Assembly: GCA_003999685.1 (NCBI GenBank)
Contig: CP021221.1
Location: 558,001-622,000, forward strand
Length of the DNA: 64,000 nt
From: Taiwanofungus camphoratus
Lineage: Eukaryota; Basidiomycota; Agaricomycetes; Polyporales; Taiwanofungaceae
Reading direction: 5' to 3'
Below the pieces are notes generated by a model. That model was not told where the DNA came from. It made no database searches and was given only the letters and a program-made list of their open reading frames with translations. The translations under genes were made by a program, and so were the position numbers. Of the stretch, positions 24,306-36,513 are shown one piece after another; within the stretch, counting starts at the first letter, position 1, and each line of letters opens with the position of its first letter.

Positions 24306-27300
24306 ATGCCTGCACGAACGCCTTGGCTTTCTAACCGTTATCCGTTCGCTCGCCGTTCCGATCACGTAGACGTGTACAAAAGCGAAGCCAAGGGCGAAGT
24401 CCGCGTACATGATCCGTATCAATGGTTGGAGCAGAACACGGACGAGACAGAGAAGTGGGTCGATGCCGAGGAAGCCTTCACCAGGCAATACTTGGACCAA
24501 AATACCGAGAGGCAAAGCCTCGAAGACGAGATCCGGAAAAACACAAATTACGCTAAGGTGCTGCTATGTTGTGGGTGCTTGACGAACCAGAATTCTGAGC
24601 ATTACATATGTCTTCCCGTGTTAGTTTTCTGCTCCAAGCTTGAAGGAAGACAACAGGTGGTACTGGTCTTACAACTCTGGATTGCAGGCTCAGTCTGGTG
24701 TGTGGTCGCATGCTGGCGATGCCAGGGCATATAGCGCGCTCATTTGAGTTCATTTGCGTGACAAATCACATCCAGTTATCTACCGCTCGAAAGATTCCAC
24801 CCTTCCAGACTTCAATTCTACAGATGCCGCGAACGAAGAGATATTTTTTGACGTATGCTTTCGAAATCGTAGCGCCACTTTACTCTTGACGTCTCAACTC
24901 CAGAGATGATTTGTACAGCCCAATTTACTTTCGGAGGATGGTACTGCGGCATTAACCACTTCCGCGGCATCCCGTTCCGGCGAATATTGGGCTTATGGTA
25001 TCTCACGTTCGGTATGTTCCATTCAATGCAATGACGTGCCTTACTAGAGCCACTCGAGCTGATTCGTGGACCGCAGGGAAGCGACTTCTTTACCATCTAC
25101 GTCCGACCGACCACAGCCCCCCTGGGTTCAATAGATGGTTCGCGACCATCCCACGACGAAGGCCGACTCCCGGAAGAGATTCGATTTGTCAAGTTTTCTG
25201 GTATCACGTGGACACACGACTCGAATGGTTTTTTCTACCAGGTGATTATGACGTATGTTTGCACAAGCACTGCGAACTCGTGTCCTTCATTACTACAAGA
25301 TATGGTATGCTAACAAAATACTCCCATGCACAGCGTATGCCCTCCCGGGAATCGCATGGGTCGGCAGATGAGGATCTTGCAGGTACGGAGACTGATAGCG
25401 ACAAGAATGCCATGCTGTACTATCATCGAATTGGTACCAAACAAGGTAGGCATCCGCACTAATTTATGCAACTGCCCTGTAGCCTAAATTTCGTAATATC
25501 GGCTAACTCATACATGTTGTGTCGTGATGATCAGCGGAGGATATCCTTATACATAAGGATGACGAACATCCAGAGTGGATGTGGGCCACTCAAGTCTCAG
25601 AGTTAGACGGACGTTATCTCCTCTTGTCGATCAGTCGTGACAGTGCAAGGGTATGTTTGCATTGAATGAAGGGTGCTGTATCGCATTGATGTCACGCGAC
25701 CCCCTTGAATCCTTCCAGAAAAATGCACTATGGATCGCGGACCTCGAGAAAGACACAATCGGCCAAAATATGCGATGGGACAAGCTAATTAATGAATATG
25801 AGGCCGCATATTACTAGTAAGTATATCTTGCTCTCTATTCCTGCCCACCGCTCTCGACGAACGACTACACCAGGCCCATCCTAACCAATTGACACAGCGT
25901 GGCGAATGATAGCACAAGGTTCTACTTTTTAACCGACAAGGATGCTCCGCAGTACAAGCTCGTCTCAGTTGACCTTGCTGACCCGCCAGAACAACGCGTA
26001 TTCCATGACGTCATACCTGAGGATAAGGACGCGCACCTCGACGACGTCCGTGCTGTTAATCATAATTATTTAATCGCTAAGTACAAGCGGAATGTAGGTA
26101 CCATGTGCTCGAAAACGAGATCGTCACCTTCGAGCGGGTATTCTAACGGTGATTGATAGGTCAAGGATGAGATCTACATCTACTCCATGGAGGGCAAGCG
26201 CCTTGAACGTATCGCCTCAGAGTTTGTCGGTGCCGCGCACGTTTCTGGAAAACGCCACCAACCTTGGTTCTTTGCTTCTCTTATCGGCTTTACCAATCCG
26301 GGCATTGTTGCGCGGTATGAGTTCTCCAAAAGGCCAGAGGAGCGATGGAGCATATACAGGAAGACATCGGTCACCGGCCTGAACTCGGATGACTTCTTAG
26401 CAGAGCAGGTGTGTATATGGCTTGTGATCATGACTGCTGGCTTCGCGGTGTTCATGACTACGGAATGTAGGTTTGGTACGAGAGTAAGGACAGAACAAAG
26501 ATTCCCATGTTCATCGTTCGTCACAAGGACACTAAGTTTGATGGTACTGCTCCTGCTCTTCAATACGGTGAGTGCAATGATATTTGTTGGAACGAATTGT
26601 AGATTTTTGTATATCCTGTCTTGCAGGCTACGGAGGTTTTGCTGTCCCTATGTCTCCGTTCTTCAGCCCGTCCATCCTTACTTATCTACAAAAGTATGGG
26701 TCCATCCTTGCGGTGCCTAACATTAGAGGAGGCAATGAATTCGGTGAGGAGTGGTACCAAGCTGGCATTAAGGAACGCAAGGTGATCTCTACTTCTATAT
26801 TTGTCTTTTTGAATCCTTTTGTCTTACTCTGCCTGTTTGTGCGGTCTCCTAGGTGAACTGCTTTGACGACTTCATCGCTGCGACGTATGTATATAATGCT
26901 TTACTTTACAACGTTTGGTCTTGATGACGGCCACCTCACACAGGGAATACTTGGTGGAAAATAAGTACGCAGCCCGAGGCAAGGTCGCGATCAATGGCGC
27001 TTCTAACGGAGGTAAGACTCCGATAACACCGCGCCTATCCGCCGCGGCCTCGACTGAATTTTCTAACCGCTATTTGTAGGACTGCTTGTTGCTGCATGTG
27101 TAAATAGGGCACCAGAGGGTCTCCTTGGTGCAGCCATTGCTGAGGTGGGCGTGCTGGATCTTTTGAAGGTATTTCTTTTTCCTCTATACAGTGTTAAAGA
27201 CGCAATGAATTATTCATTTCTTTTGCACTAGTTCGCCGACTTCACCATCGGTGTGTGTTAATGGATCTGCAGGGAGCGTGCTCGCTGATATTCAATTTTA

Positions 27301-27762
27301 GGGAGAGCTTGGACGTCTGACTATGGTGATCCCCATAATCCTCATGACTTTGATTTCATACACCCAATCTCGCCTGTCCACAATATTCCTACTCACAAAG
27401 TGTTGCCTCCGACCATATTACTGACCGCTGATCGTACGTGCTAGCCAGAGGGGGAAACAGAATATTTCCTAATTAATCCACTTTACGTGATTTGAATGTA
27501 GATGACGATCGGGTAGTACCCTTGCATTCCTTCAAACATGCTGCGACGTTACAACATCTTCTCCCGCACAACCCGCATCCCTTACTTATTCGCATTGACA
27601 AAAAATCTGGCCATGGAGCTGGCAAGTCCACTGAAAAGAGGTTAGAATACTTGCCTAGGTTCTATGCTCGGGTCTAACGACATCATCCATAGGATCCAAG
27701 AGTCGGCAGACAAGCTAGGTTTTATTGTGCAGTCCTTGGGACTAGAAGCGAGAAATGGTTGA
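24306..27762 (+). CDS. Prolyl oligopeptidase (peptidase family S9A)
   Basis: A serine peptidase that cuts after proline in peptides up to about 30 residues. I chose the start at 24306 ([20 protein letters not shown]) because family members begin this way. The N-terminal beta-propeller runs through [20 protein letters not shown] to about 26550. The alpha/beta hydrolase part follows, with the oxyanion segment [12 protein letters not shown], nucleophile motif GASNGG (Ser, near 27000), aspartate in TADHDDRVVP (about 27430-27520), and histidine in KSGHGAGKS (about 27610). All three catalytic residues are present, and about fifteen introns splice cleanly to TGA 27760-27762. In some Agaricales a specialised paralogue (POPB, or OphP in Omphalotus) matures cyclic peptides. 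No precursor-peptide gene is visible beside this one, so the housekeeping form is more likely. Confidence 0.93.
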
Positions 27763-28270
27763 TAGGGTCTTCTGAGGTGTTCTCTACGCAGTTACTGATC
27801 CCCTGACAGACATATTACGGTTGCACAAACTCTAGATACCACCCTACATCAGGAGCTTTGGTAGAAAAGGAGGGTGTTATTTTTTGTGCATAAAATTTTA
27901 GGACGTTCATCTAATTTAAAGTCTACTTTCGCCGGCTTTGAAAAAGTTGTACTCTAAGGTGTTCGCGAGACAGTCATGGCGCTGTTTCTGTTGCTCGTCT
28001 GAATTTTCCAGTATCAAGATCCGGTAAACGCACTCGAATGATGCCCAGACTTTCGTACGCTGACATAATGCTCCATCGCTTGGCGTTGAATACCTAATGC
28101 AGAAAACTCCAAATAGGAACACACAATGTTGAGTGACTTTCCTTACAATCAACTTCGTTCCTTGTATTTTCTATTTAGAAAAGGCGTCGTGAGTTTTGTT
28201 ATTTCTTTACGCTTGTTGATCTACGAGTGTAGCATTGATTGGTTAGGCTGATGTTTTGACCACAGGGACC
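27763..28270. promoter_or_regulatory. Intergenic region upstream of mitochondrial IF3
   Basis: This 508-base gap contains the peptidase 3' untranslated region and the promoter of the next gene. A minus-strand frame at 27916-28152 is open for 78 codons but has no motif. Confidence 0.35.
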
Positions 28271-29044
28271 ATGAATCCTGTGCTTCGAGCGACCGCAGCG
28301 AGAAGTCTGTTGCGCATTCACAATGATGTCTGTCGCGCGGCGGGGCCGTCTAAGTTCCGGTTTTCTGTGCTAGGAGGAGCGACCCGCCACTTTGCGAAGA
28401 AATTTCCGAAGAAAGAAGAGCCAGAAGAGCCGGTAATGACCCGTCGTCCGCGCAATCACGAGATCGAACATCGCATCGTGAGGCTGGTCAACCCGGAAAC
28501 ATCGCAGCTGGATCCCCCTGCAGAACTCTCCGACATTATCGCCCGCCTAGATCGCCACAGGGAGTACGTAGAGCTTGTGTCCAAGACACCGGAACCCATT
28601 GTGAAGATCATCAAAACGGGCGAGACATTCAAAAAGATGCTGGCACAGCAGGAGAGGAAAAGGGCGCAGCCACCCAGGGAGGAGAAAGAGATTCAGATGA
28701 CGTGGGGTACTTCCTCAGGCGACCTGCTGCATAAGCTCAAAAAAGTTCGTGAGATATTGGAGGGGGGTCACAGGGTGAATTTGGTGTACGCCCGGAAATC
28801 AGGCCAAGGGGAATTAAACTCTCAAGAATCTGCAGCTCGGATTCAAGAAACCGTCGACTTACTCGCAGATGTAGGCAAGGAATGGAAACCCAAGATTGTC
28901 TCAAGACAAGCCACTGTTTTGTACTTCCAAGGACATAACCCACCCTCACCACCAACCACCAGCACTCGGACACAGAGGAAGGAGAAGAAGGAAAAGGAAA
29001 GGAAAGAAAGGAAAGAAAAGAACATGAAACTAACAGAATCATGA
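28271..29044 (+). CDS. Mitochondrial translation initiation factor IF-3
   Basis: Binds the small mitochondrial ribosomal subunit and helps select the start codon. The gene is a single exon. The ATG at 28271 (MNPVLRATAARSLLRIHNDV) gives a basic N-terminus suited to mitochondrial import. The frame is also open upstream to a TTG, which I did not use. An IF3-N-like segment (HEIEHRIVRLVNPETSQLDP) leads into the C-terminal IF3 domain: KEIQMTWGTSSGDLLHKLKK, a GHRVNLVYARK strand, and a closing WKPKIVSRQATVLYFQG. The last 35 or so residues are a Lys/Glu/Arg-rich tail that is not part of the IF3 fold. Its stop lies 69 bases from the stop of the convergent PPR-like gene. Confidence 0.85.
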   Translation: MNPVLRATAARSLLRIHNDVCRAAGPSKFRFSVLGGATRHFAKKFPKKEEPEEPVMTRRPRNHEIEHRIVRLVNPETSQLDPPAELSDIIARLDRHREYVELVSKTPEPIVKIIKTGETFKKMLAQQERKRAQPPREEKEIQMTWGTSSGDLLHKLKKVREILEGGHRVNLVYARKSGQGELNSQESAARIQETVDLLADVGKEWKPKIVSRQATVLYFQGHNPPSPPTTSTRTQRKEKKEKERKERKEKNMKLTES

Positions 29045-29113
29045 TATTGTTTAACATTCTGGCTATTCACTGGAGTGCTGATTATACAATGGAGTTGATG
29101 CTATATCTAGGTA

Positions 29114-31963
29114 CTAACGAGCCTGGTGTCGGCGTGATACACGCCGAAGGGGAAGACCCCGGGTCTTCACGGTGGGAAGGGCAAATGGACGGAAAGCTCT
29201 GGGCATAGGCGGGAACGCGTACGGTCGACAAGCCAAGACTTGTGGTCGCCCGTCGAGTTTCAGAGTCCCTGGAACCCAGCGACCGATAAAAAGATGTCGG
29301 AAGCCAACAGGTACCCCAAAGCCCGCGGCGATCATACCCTCTGCAACCTCCTGCAACGCCGGCGTCCAAAGCCGTGACATCGTCCCTCTACGTTCATACC
29401 AGCGATGGGCAACTCTCAATCTCTGTCTCCAGTATGCGCGACCTCTGTGCTTTCCGCGGGCATGCATATGAGGGTGTCGACCAAAAAGGTGTAGTGCAGC
29501 ATTGAAGAAGCGAGCATCAGGGGAAGGAGGCTCGACGTGAGGAAGCGAGTTGAGACTTTCGGCGGTTTGTCGGAGTGATATCAGTGACTTATAGACTGAT
29601 TCTCCACCAGATGTCATTGACCGATAGAGTTGTAATCCCATTTCACGTTTATGGGCAAGCGTACTGTGCTTCTGCGTCTTCGAGGAGATGAAGCGAGCCC
29701 AGCCATAAACCTGATCTCCGACGGCTGGCCTCCAGTTACCTTTATCGGATGCGTCAGGGTGATCCCTTCCACTACGCACAAACGGTACACCTCTCCATAC
29801 CTCATCTGCATAGCACTGCAACATTGACGTATATGCATGTACCGGTAAGAACCACGGCATGACACCTGGAGCAAAATTCGGAACCCAACTAGCACGCTCT
29901 GCTTCCTTCGCTAGGACCCACACACGTTCCGCAAGTCCCGTTTTTCTTGCTTTAGTGAGTGCATTGAGAATAACGGCGAAGACGTAGGGCCCGTATCCTA
30001 CGGCGCGCCGCAGACATGCCGTCCGAGATTCTGCTCGCAAGGCTTGACGTTCATCCTCCCCAAGAGAGCCCCAAGAAGGGTGGTCCACAGCACTCAGCTC
30101 CGGCAAGATACGAAACAGAACATCAGCAACGACATGTGGTGTACCAGTCGATGTCAAATGTGTCACATAGCTGGCCAGCGTGATAGCGTCTGCTCGATCA
30201 TCTTCGGACGGACAAAATGCGCCGACAGGTGTATCCATAGTCTCAGTGACCAGTCGCTGCATAGCTGAAGAGAAGACGGATTGCCTAGACGGATGGGTGT
30301 AGGGCGGAGGATCGAGGTCCTCCACTTTCTCTTCCGTCTCGCAGGATTCAACCGCAGGTGGCTCGACCATAATTCCATGCTGAGAATTCATCTTGTTCTC
30401 ACGTAATGCTCGTAGCGCCGCGTCGCCAATCTCAGACTTGCGCAAGATGGTGCCCGAGCGTAGAAGGATATTGTACGTCACTATGTTTGGGCGTAAGGTT
30501 GGATTTCTTTTACTGCACATATGATCCAGGAGACGAGATGCAAGGAGAGGAGAGAAGCGATGTCGGAGGGCGTAGAATATTAGTGAATTGTAGGATCGCA
30601 GGTCCAGGCAGGGCAGACGATGTCCCTGGTCATCACCGAGAAGCTTTCTGATGACACGCATCAAGACGCCTTGGAAGTAAGGATACGCTTCAACATGAGC
30701 CGGTTTGCCTTTCCGTAGGATCCAAACATGATGTGTGGTCTTCGGACACGAATACAGCGAAATTATAAGCGATTTCAAGCGATGAGTGTGCAATTGTCCA
30801 GTATCCAGAAGCATTGCAAGATTTGCAAGGGCTTGCAACGGATGCAACAAGTATTTTTCGTCATCTGGATCCCGCGGGTCTTGAGATAAGCTAGTGTCTA
30901 TCTTTTTAAGGATAGTGTTCATAATCTCCGCGGAAGGGTACGGACTGTTCCTCAGGCCATGACGAGCTAGCTTTCGTGACCTATTTGGTTCATTGCCCGA
31001 TCCATTCGATACAGCTGCGCCACTATCAGCTTGCTGAGCATCGGCAGCCAAAGCTTTCTGTAGTTCCCAGTCTTTCACCACAAGTACAAACAGCAACGAC
31101 GCCACGATGATCTCCCCTTGTAACAGACAGCCGCTGATAACATTATCGTACATTCGTTGTGTCCGTTGTTGGCCATACACGCGGGCTTCTTTGAGTAGGC
31201 TTACAGCCGCTCGGGTGCATCGGTCAGTAATTAGGCTCTCCCGCAACTTCAAAATTTCAGGACCGTCACGCAATCGTGGTAGGCGGATGCGGGCGAAGGT
31301 CTGGGTTGCTCCGTGAAGGGGACTGGATGATTTGTGTGAGAGGGACGAAAGGATCGCATTGAGGGTCGATGTCCGAATACGAATGTCTTGTCCCATCATC
31401 ATTTCTGCGTACTTCGCGGCCTTTCTCTCGAACCCGGCGCGTAGCAGCTCATGCAAGAATGTGTGAGCGGAAAGACGACAAGAGACAGGTCGGCCAAATT
31501 TGATGGGTTTCAAACGGGATCCGGGGCGTTTAGCAGGATTTGAGTCTAGATGCTTGAACGTCCACTTTCCGCCATGTACAGAATAATGCAACGAAGTGAC
31601 GAGGTACAACGCATCCCCAAACTTCGCGTCGCGTGCACAGAGGCGAATGGCCTGTGCAGCAGCACGCGACATCTGAGCTGGTGTCAGTGACACCGGCCGG
31701 ATGTCGGTATTCGTCGTGTACGACGACATCGAACCCGAGGAAGGACTTGTTGGGTGCCTGGCGAGAGCGACACCTGCGCTCCTAGGGAACAAGGTGGACA
31801 GGCATGCGACACGATTTGAAGACCCGCAACGGGTTTTCTGCCGACTCGATAGCAAGACATTTGAGGCTGTTCGTGATCCGTGCCAACTTGCATACGCTCC
31901 TGAATTACAGTGGACCACACCGCGTAGGATGGTATTGGCCGTTGTCGACCAATTGCATAGCAT
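29114..31963 (-). CDS. Large PPR-like protein, probably mitochondrial
   Basis: A 949-residue single-exon protein starting at 31963 (MLCNWSTTANTILRGVVHCN). The N-terminus is rich in Arg, Ser and Thr with few acids, as expected for a mitochondrial presequence. The middle contains helical repeats that look like pentatricopeptide units, for example FLHELLRAGFERKAAKYAEM, IVTYNILLRSGTILRKSEIG and YVFAVILNALTKARKTGLAE. Spacing is irregular, as in fungal PPR proteins. These bind organellar RNA and act in transcript stability or translation; the target cannot be predicted. The C-terminus is basic. It lies between mitochondrial IF3 (convergent) and the cap-binding gene (divergent). An alternative is a non-PPR helical-repeat protein. 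Confidence 0.65.
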   Translation of the reverse strand: MLCNWSTTANTILRGVVHCNSGAYASWHGSRTASNVLLSSRQKTRCGSSNRVACLSTLFPRSAGVALARHPTSPSSGSMSSYTTNTDIRPVSLTPAQMSRAAAQAIRLCARDAKFGDALYLVTSLHYSVHGGKWTFKHLDSNPAKRPGSRLKPIKFGRPVSCRLSAHTFLHELLRAGFERKAAKYAEMMMGQDIRIRTSTLNAILSSLSHKSSSPLHGATQTFARIRLPRLRDGPEILKLRESLITDRCTRAAVSLLKEARVYGQQRTQRMYDNVISGCLLQGEIIVASLLFVLVVKDWELQKALAADAQQADSGAAVSNGSGNEPNRSRKLARHGLRNSPYPSAEIMNTILKKIDTSLSQDPRDPDDEKYLLHPLQALANLAMLLDTGQLHTHRLKSLIISLYSCPKTTHHVWILRKGKPAHVEAYPYFQGVLMRVIRKLLGDDQGHRLPCLDLRSYNSLIFYALRHRFSPLLASRLLDHMCSKRNPTLRPNIVTYNILLRSGTILRKSEIGDAALRALRENKMNSQHGIMVEPPAVESCETEEKVEDLDPPPYTHPSRQSVFSSAMQRLVTETMDTPVGAFCPSEDDRADAITLASYVTHLTSTGTPHVVADVLFRILPELSAVDHPSWGSLGEDERQALRAESRTACLRRAVGYGPYVFAVILNALTKARKTGLAERVWVLAKEAERASWVPNFAPGVMPWFLPVHAYTSMLQCYADEVWRGVPFVRSGRDHPDASDKGNWRPAVGDQVYGWARFISSKTQKHSTLAHKREMGLQLYRSMTSGGESVYKSLISLRQTAESLNSLPHVEPPSPDARFFNAALHLFGRHPHMHARGKHRGRAYWRQRLRVAHRWYERRGTMSRLWTPALQEVAEGMIAAGFGVPVGFRHLFIGRWVPGTLKLDGRPQVLACRPYAFPPMPRAFRPFALPTVKTRGLPLRRVSRRHQAR

Positions 31964-32440
31964 GTGTTTCGCATAACTGCAATGAGTTGGTATGGAATTC
32001 TGCGGTTACAAGACGACAAGGCACGTACCAAGTCAGCCTTAGAGCTCCAGCAAAGGGAGCGCGTTCAACCCCGAGATGAACGCTGGGGCGACAACGAGCG
32101 TGGTGGTCAATTGAATGCGAGTGACGGTTTCACTTTTCCGATGGCTCCGGCTACGCCTGGACCACCCAGGCCTTGCCCCCAAGGCTGTAACTTGTTTTCA
32201 TATCTAACTTCGATACAATACAGCTTTGTTCCTTGCATTATATACAAAACCTCCCATTTACATAGTCGTACACTTTACAATTTTCATTTTTGAATGCTGT
32301 GGCCGTTGTTTGGAAAGCGTGGGAGAGTTCATGGAAGCGAAAATGAAAAGAATGACCGCGAGTTCAGTTGGTTCCAGCGACGACGGTCGTTCCGGTACCT
32401 GGTTGTTATCGAATTGAACGTCGGTTTATCTTCAGTGAGC
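31964..32440. promoter_or_regulatory. Divergent promoter region between PPR-like gene and CBP80
   Basis: This 477-base shared upstream region has no strong TATA motif at a useful distance and no coding frame that makes sense. Confidence 0.4.
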
Positions 32441-35400
32441 ATGAGTTATCACGGAGGAGGCCACCGCAGCAAACATCATAGAGGTGAGAAGGACAGGACT
32501 GCATCGTGAAATACAGTGCCTCAACGGCTTGTTAGGTGCAGACGACTATGACAACCATGACCGACGTCGAGAGGTCTACGATACCCCAGAGCAAAAGCTA
32601 AGGAAGAGTATCATTAACATAGGGGAAGTGGTAAGTCATTCCTCAGGACGTTTCCGTGAATACTAGATGCGCACTCCCTGCAGGACCCTGTCCAGGAATT
32701 GCCTCGGCTCACAAACCAGATCCGTGAACAAGTCCCCGTCAGCGTTCCTGCTATTTCTGAGGGTTTCCGGATAGGGTACGTTTTGCTATAATACGAGGTT
32801 GTCCTAACCTAACGCCTTGCCTAGTGTAACCGAGCAACCCTTCAAAATACCCTACTACGCTGCCCTGCTTCGCCTTCTACATGATCCACCAGAGGCCACT
32901 TCAGAGGAGGCGCCCGTGGCAGGGCCTTCCTTAGGAAAACAAGTACTAGAGGATTACTGGAAAGGATTCCAGGCGTTTCTTGACAAGTTAGCATGGCGAG
33001 AGATCCGTCTTTGTGTAAGTGCCTTCAGTCTATGTATCTTCGCTAGACTCTAGGCTCAACGTATTCGCTAGATCCAATTCTTTGCACACTTAACAGTGGC
33101 GAACTTGGTCTCAGCGCAAACCATGTTTGAACTGTTGAAATCCTTCACTGCCGTGCTGGAGGAATTTGGTGCCTCACACGGTCGAGCGATGAAGGCAGCA
33201 TTATGTGCGGCAGAAGGCCTCATGATAGTATGTCTTGTATACGCGGTCGGTCGTGATCCTAGTATTTAACCCCCTGGAATCTTAGGCGGGTCCCATCATC
33301 AAGCAGAATCCTGCAATGGACGTGTCCGAGATCATCAATTCCATAGCCACATATACTGACTCCGTAGCCACCTCAAAAACTCTTGTACAGCCTCTCGTCA
33401 GGTTATATTCAGAGGCACCCATAATTGAGCACGCCGATGAGGTAGGACCTTGACTGTTTCGAGAGCCTCGTCAATGTATTGACGCAGCCTGTAGCTACTG
33501 GATTCGGCACTTAACGCGCTCAAAGCCCTGCAGGGTGCCGACTTTGCACAAACTGCTGATAGCGTCCCGCAGCCTTACACGGAATTCCCTATTTTCAGCG
33601 AGTCTCCATTTGATCTTCCTACCGTCCTCGTACCTCCCGAGGTCATTGAGCTGGATGGCTTGACAACAGATATCGGCGAGGACGCCCAGTTCAAGAGGGA
33701 GGAGTGGCCTCAATACTACGTGCGCCTCTTTGACAACGATGTGGGTTGACTTAGCCTATTCGTTTTCCGCGTGGTGAACATTTCATGACTCCCAGGTAAC
33801 ACCCGACCCCACAACACCAGTGGGATACGCCGTGCGATCAGGTTTACTGGATCTCATCGACATATTCGAAGTAAATCGTAAGGAGTGTGCCCGACTACTC
33901 CTGGAGTTTCCAAAATGGACTATGCCGGGCACCTTCAAGCCGAGACCTGGTGCTCCACCACAAGAACCTGTTCCTGGTAAAGATTGGCAGCTAGAAAGCA
34001 CCATCATTGAAGTATGACCAAGTTTCATGCCCTGATATGCTATCGGTGTTCACGGTCGTCTTCTCTAGACCATCCTGGGATCTATCTTCCTTCTCCCCGA
34101 ATCCGCGCATAAACCCATCTACTACATTGTTTTGATCACTGAACTATGCAAATTGTCTCCATCTACTGTAGGTCCCGCAGTGGGCAAGTCAATTCGCAAG
34201 CTATACTCGCTGTTGGCGGATGGTTTGGACGTCGAGGTGTCACATCGCTTTGCTGATTGGTTCTCTGTGCACATGAGCAATTTCGGTTTTCAATGGGTCT
34301 GGAAAGAATGGTCAGTAGAGTCTGACTTTTGTTCATAAAGGAATTGAGCAGTGTATGTTGACGTGTTGGCGTTTGTATACAGGATACCTGATCTCACGCT
34401 GTCATCTCGGCATCCGAAGCGCGTATTCATGCGACGAGCAGTTGAATTTGAGATCCGGTTGTCATACTTCGACAGGGTTTTGAAGACTCTGCCAGAACCT
34501 ATGCAATCAGGGGATGCCGGCGTCATGCCTGCGGAGGCCCCTGGTCCTGACTTTGATTATGACGATCCTGGTAACCAAATTTCGTTCTTAACGTCGAGAT
34601 TTTCTGACATGTCGCTGTTACAGGCAAGCCGTTCCATGACGCAGCCCAGTCTGTCTTGAATCTCCTGCGTGGTCGTGCCAAAGCCAACGATGTTATAAGT
34701 CATCTGGAGTCCTTGAAAAGTACTCTGACAGAGACTGCAGAAGGAGACACTGATGTGGACTTCGTCATCCGCTCCATCGCTGTGCAGTCTCTCCTTCACA
34801 TAGGATCCCGATCCTTCTCTCATTTCTTGAACGCTATCGAGCGTTATCTCCCGCTTCTCCGTAATCTCGCGGCAGCCGGAATCTCATCCCACAGTGGTGG
34901 ACCCAATGTTGAGGCCAGAATGAACATTCTCAGCGCCGTCTCATCCTTCTGGAAGCGTAGCAGGCACATGATCGTCATCGTTTTCGATAAGCTGATGCAG
35001 TATCAGATCGTGGACCCAACAGATGTTGTCTCATGGACATTCACGCATGGCGGGTCTTCGATCCCATCCTCGGGTCCTGTCGCATTTGGTGCCTTTCAAT
35101 GGGATGTGCTGAAGGGTGCGCTTGACAAAGCTAATGGCAGAGTTACTATTGCTCGTAAGAAGGTGGCAGCGTTACGGAAAGAGGAAGATGATAATGCCGC
35201 CAGGGTAAAGGCCAGTGATAATGCGACCATGGAGGTTGATGAAGTGAAACCAGGCAAGGCTGACTTAATACAGACTGCTCACTGAAATTTGACCTTACTT
35301 GATCGACAGACGTCATCCCAGCTGCAGAATCCCCCGCGCTCATTACTGCGCTCAAGGCATTCGCGACCTTGACCCGTGAGCAGAAGGCTGCCCTGTCTCG

Positions 35401-36035
35401 AACCCTGGATGGATTCGTAGATTACCTCGTGGCCGAAGACAAATCAAATCCGCATGCGCGGGAGGTTATCACAGAGAAGGCTTGGCACAACCGCGCCAAG
35501 TGGAGCGAGTCGGAGTGGGAGACGTGGGAGACGTGGTGTTGGTACCGCCATTTCGGCCGTACTGTGGGATCTGTTTCCTATCCCACTTCTTTCTTAGGTT
35601 TGCTCATGTCTTGTTTGCAGTTTTCTCCTTATCTTCGGAACTATGCGGATACTCTTGCCGAGACGTCTTTAACAAAAGTTGGATCATCGTCCAACCCCGC
35701 GGTCGATCTGTTCAGGAAGACGTGGAACATCGCCACCGGACAGGAGGTGTGAGTAAATTAAACTGTTGTAGCATGATCAGTCCCGTTGTCTCTGCGCGTA
35801 TCGGTAATTATATTCTATTCGTAATATTAAAAGGTGGATGTTGTTCCCGCTTCCGCTGTCTGTGTCTCCTGAAGAAAAGCCTTTACGCTCTTGGTTGGGA
35901 TCAATTGGTGAACTTGCACGCCTGCGCTCACAAGCACGAGTCGACCTTGATATGGACCTCGCAATGCTCCGTCCGATTCATGATACACTGCCGAGTTCGC
36001 TCGCTGCCATAATTCAGTTCCTGTCGTATTCTTGA
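32441..36035 (+). CDS. CBC1: Nuclear cap-binding complex large subunit (CBP80/NCBP1)
   Basis: Pairs with CBP20 to bind the m7G cap of nascent RNA and promote splicing, export and decay. The start at 32441 gives MSYHGGGHRSKHHR, and a 50-base intron follows at once. Later exons read EQKLRKSIINIGEVDPVQEL and FKIPYYAALLRLLHDPPE (first MIF4G-like domain, about 32540-33300), then ITELCKLSPSTVGPAVGKSI and IPDLTLSSRHPKRVFMRRAV (second domain, 34070-34560). The third helical domain has QYQIVDPTDVVSWTFTH (near 35000) and closes with LRPIHDTLPSSLAAIIQFLS before TGA 36033-36035. These three domains, in this order, define CBP80. The product is roughly 850 residues from about twelve exons. No disruption seen. 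Confidence 0.9.
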
Positions 36036-36513
36036 TAATCAACCCCAATGTGCTATGTGTCTCATGCTTTCCATTAGTCTTTGTTCCTGCGCTCTGTATA
36101 TCCATGTTGCTTGCCGATTCGTTCTCAGGCTCCCAATCGATCCATTTTGCTTTCCTTGTTGTCGCGCAATACCCTATACTCGCATTTACGAACCTTGTAT
36201 CTTGGTCAGTATGTCTGTCGTTTATCTGTCGTTATTCATTCAAAGCTGTATACCACCTCCATGTACATATCATTTCCCCCAGGACTCCACCATTGGACAG
36301 ACAGAACGGAAAACATTGACGTGTCGTGCCCCCATTCCCATATGATGCCACTTGACACACAGGTTGCTTGACTTTCCCGTAGTCATTGCGGGGATGTAGT
36401 AATGTATTATGTTACGGAATAGACAGTTTATAGGTGTCCCAGTTCCTAGCATTGTCAGACATAAAATTCGTGACAACAAAGTCAGGTAAAGCCTATCCGA
36501 TTGGTCAGAAGGC
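36036..36513. other. Convergent intergenic region
   Basis: This 478-base gap contains the 3' ends of two converging genes. It is AT-rich with short overlapping frames and no recognisable feature. Confidence 0.4.

Noticed and set aside
28256-28270. Upstream TTG-initiated start for mitochondrial IF3
   Set aside because: Nuclear genes rarely start at TTG, and the ATG five codons later gives a normal import presequence.
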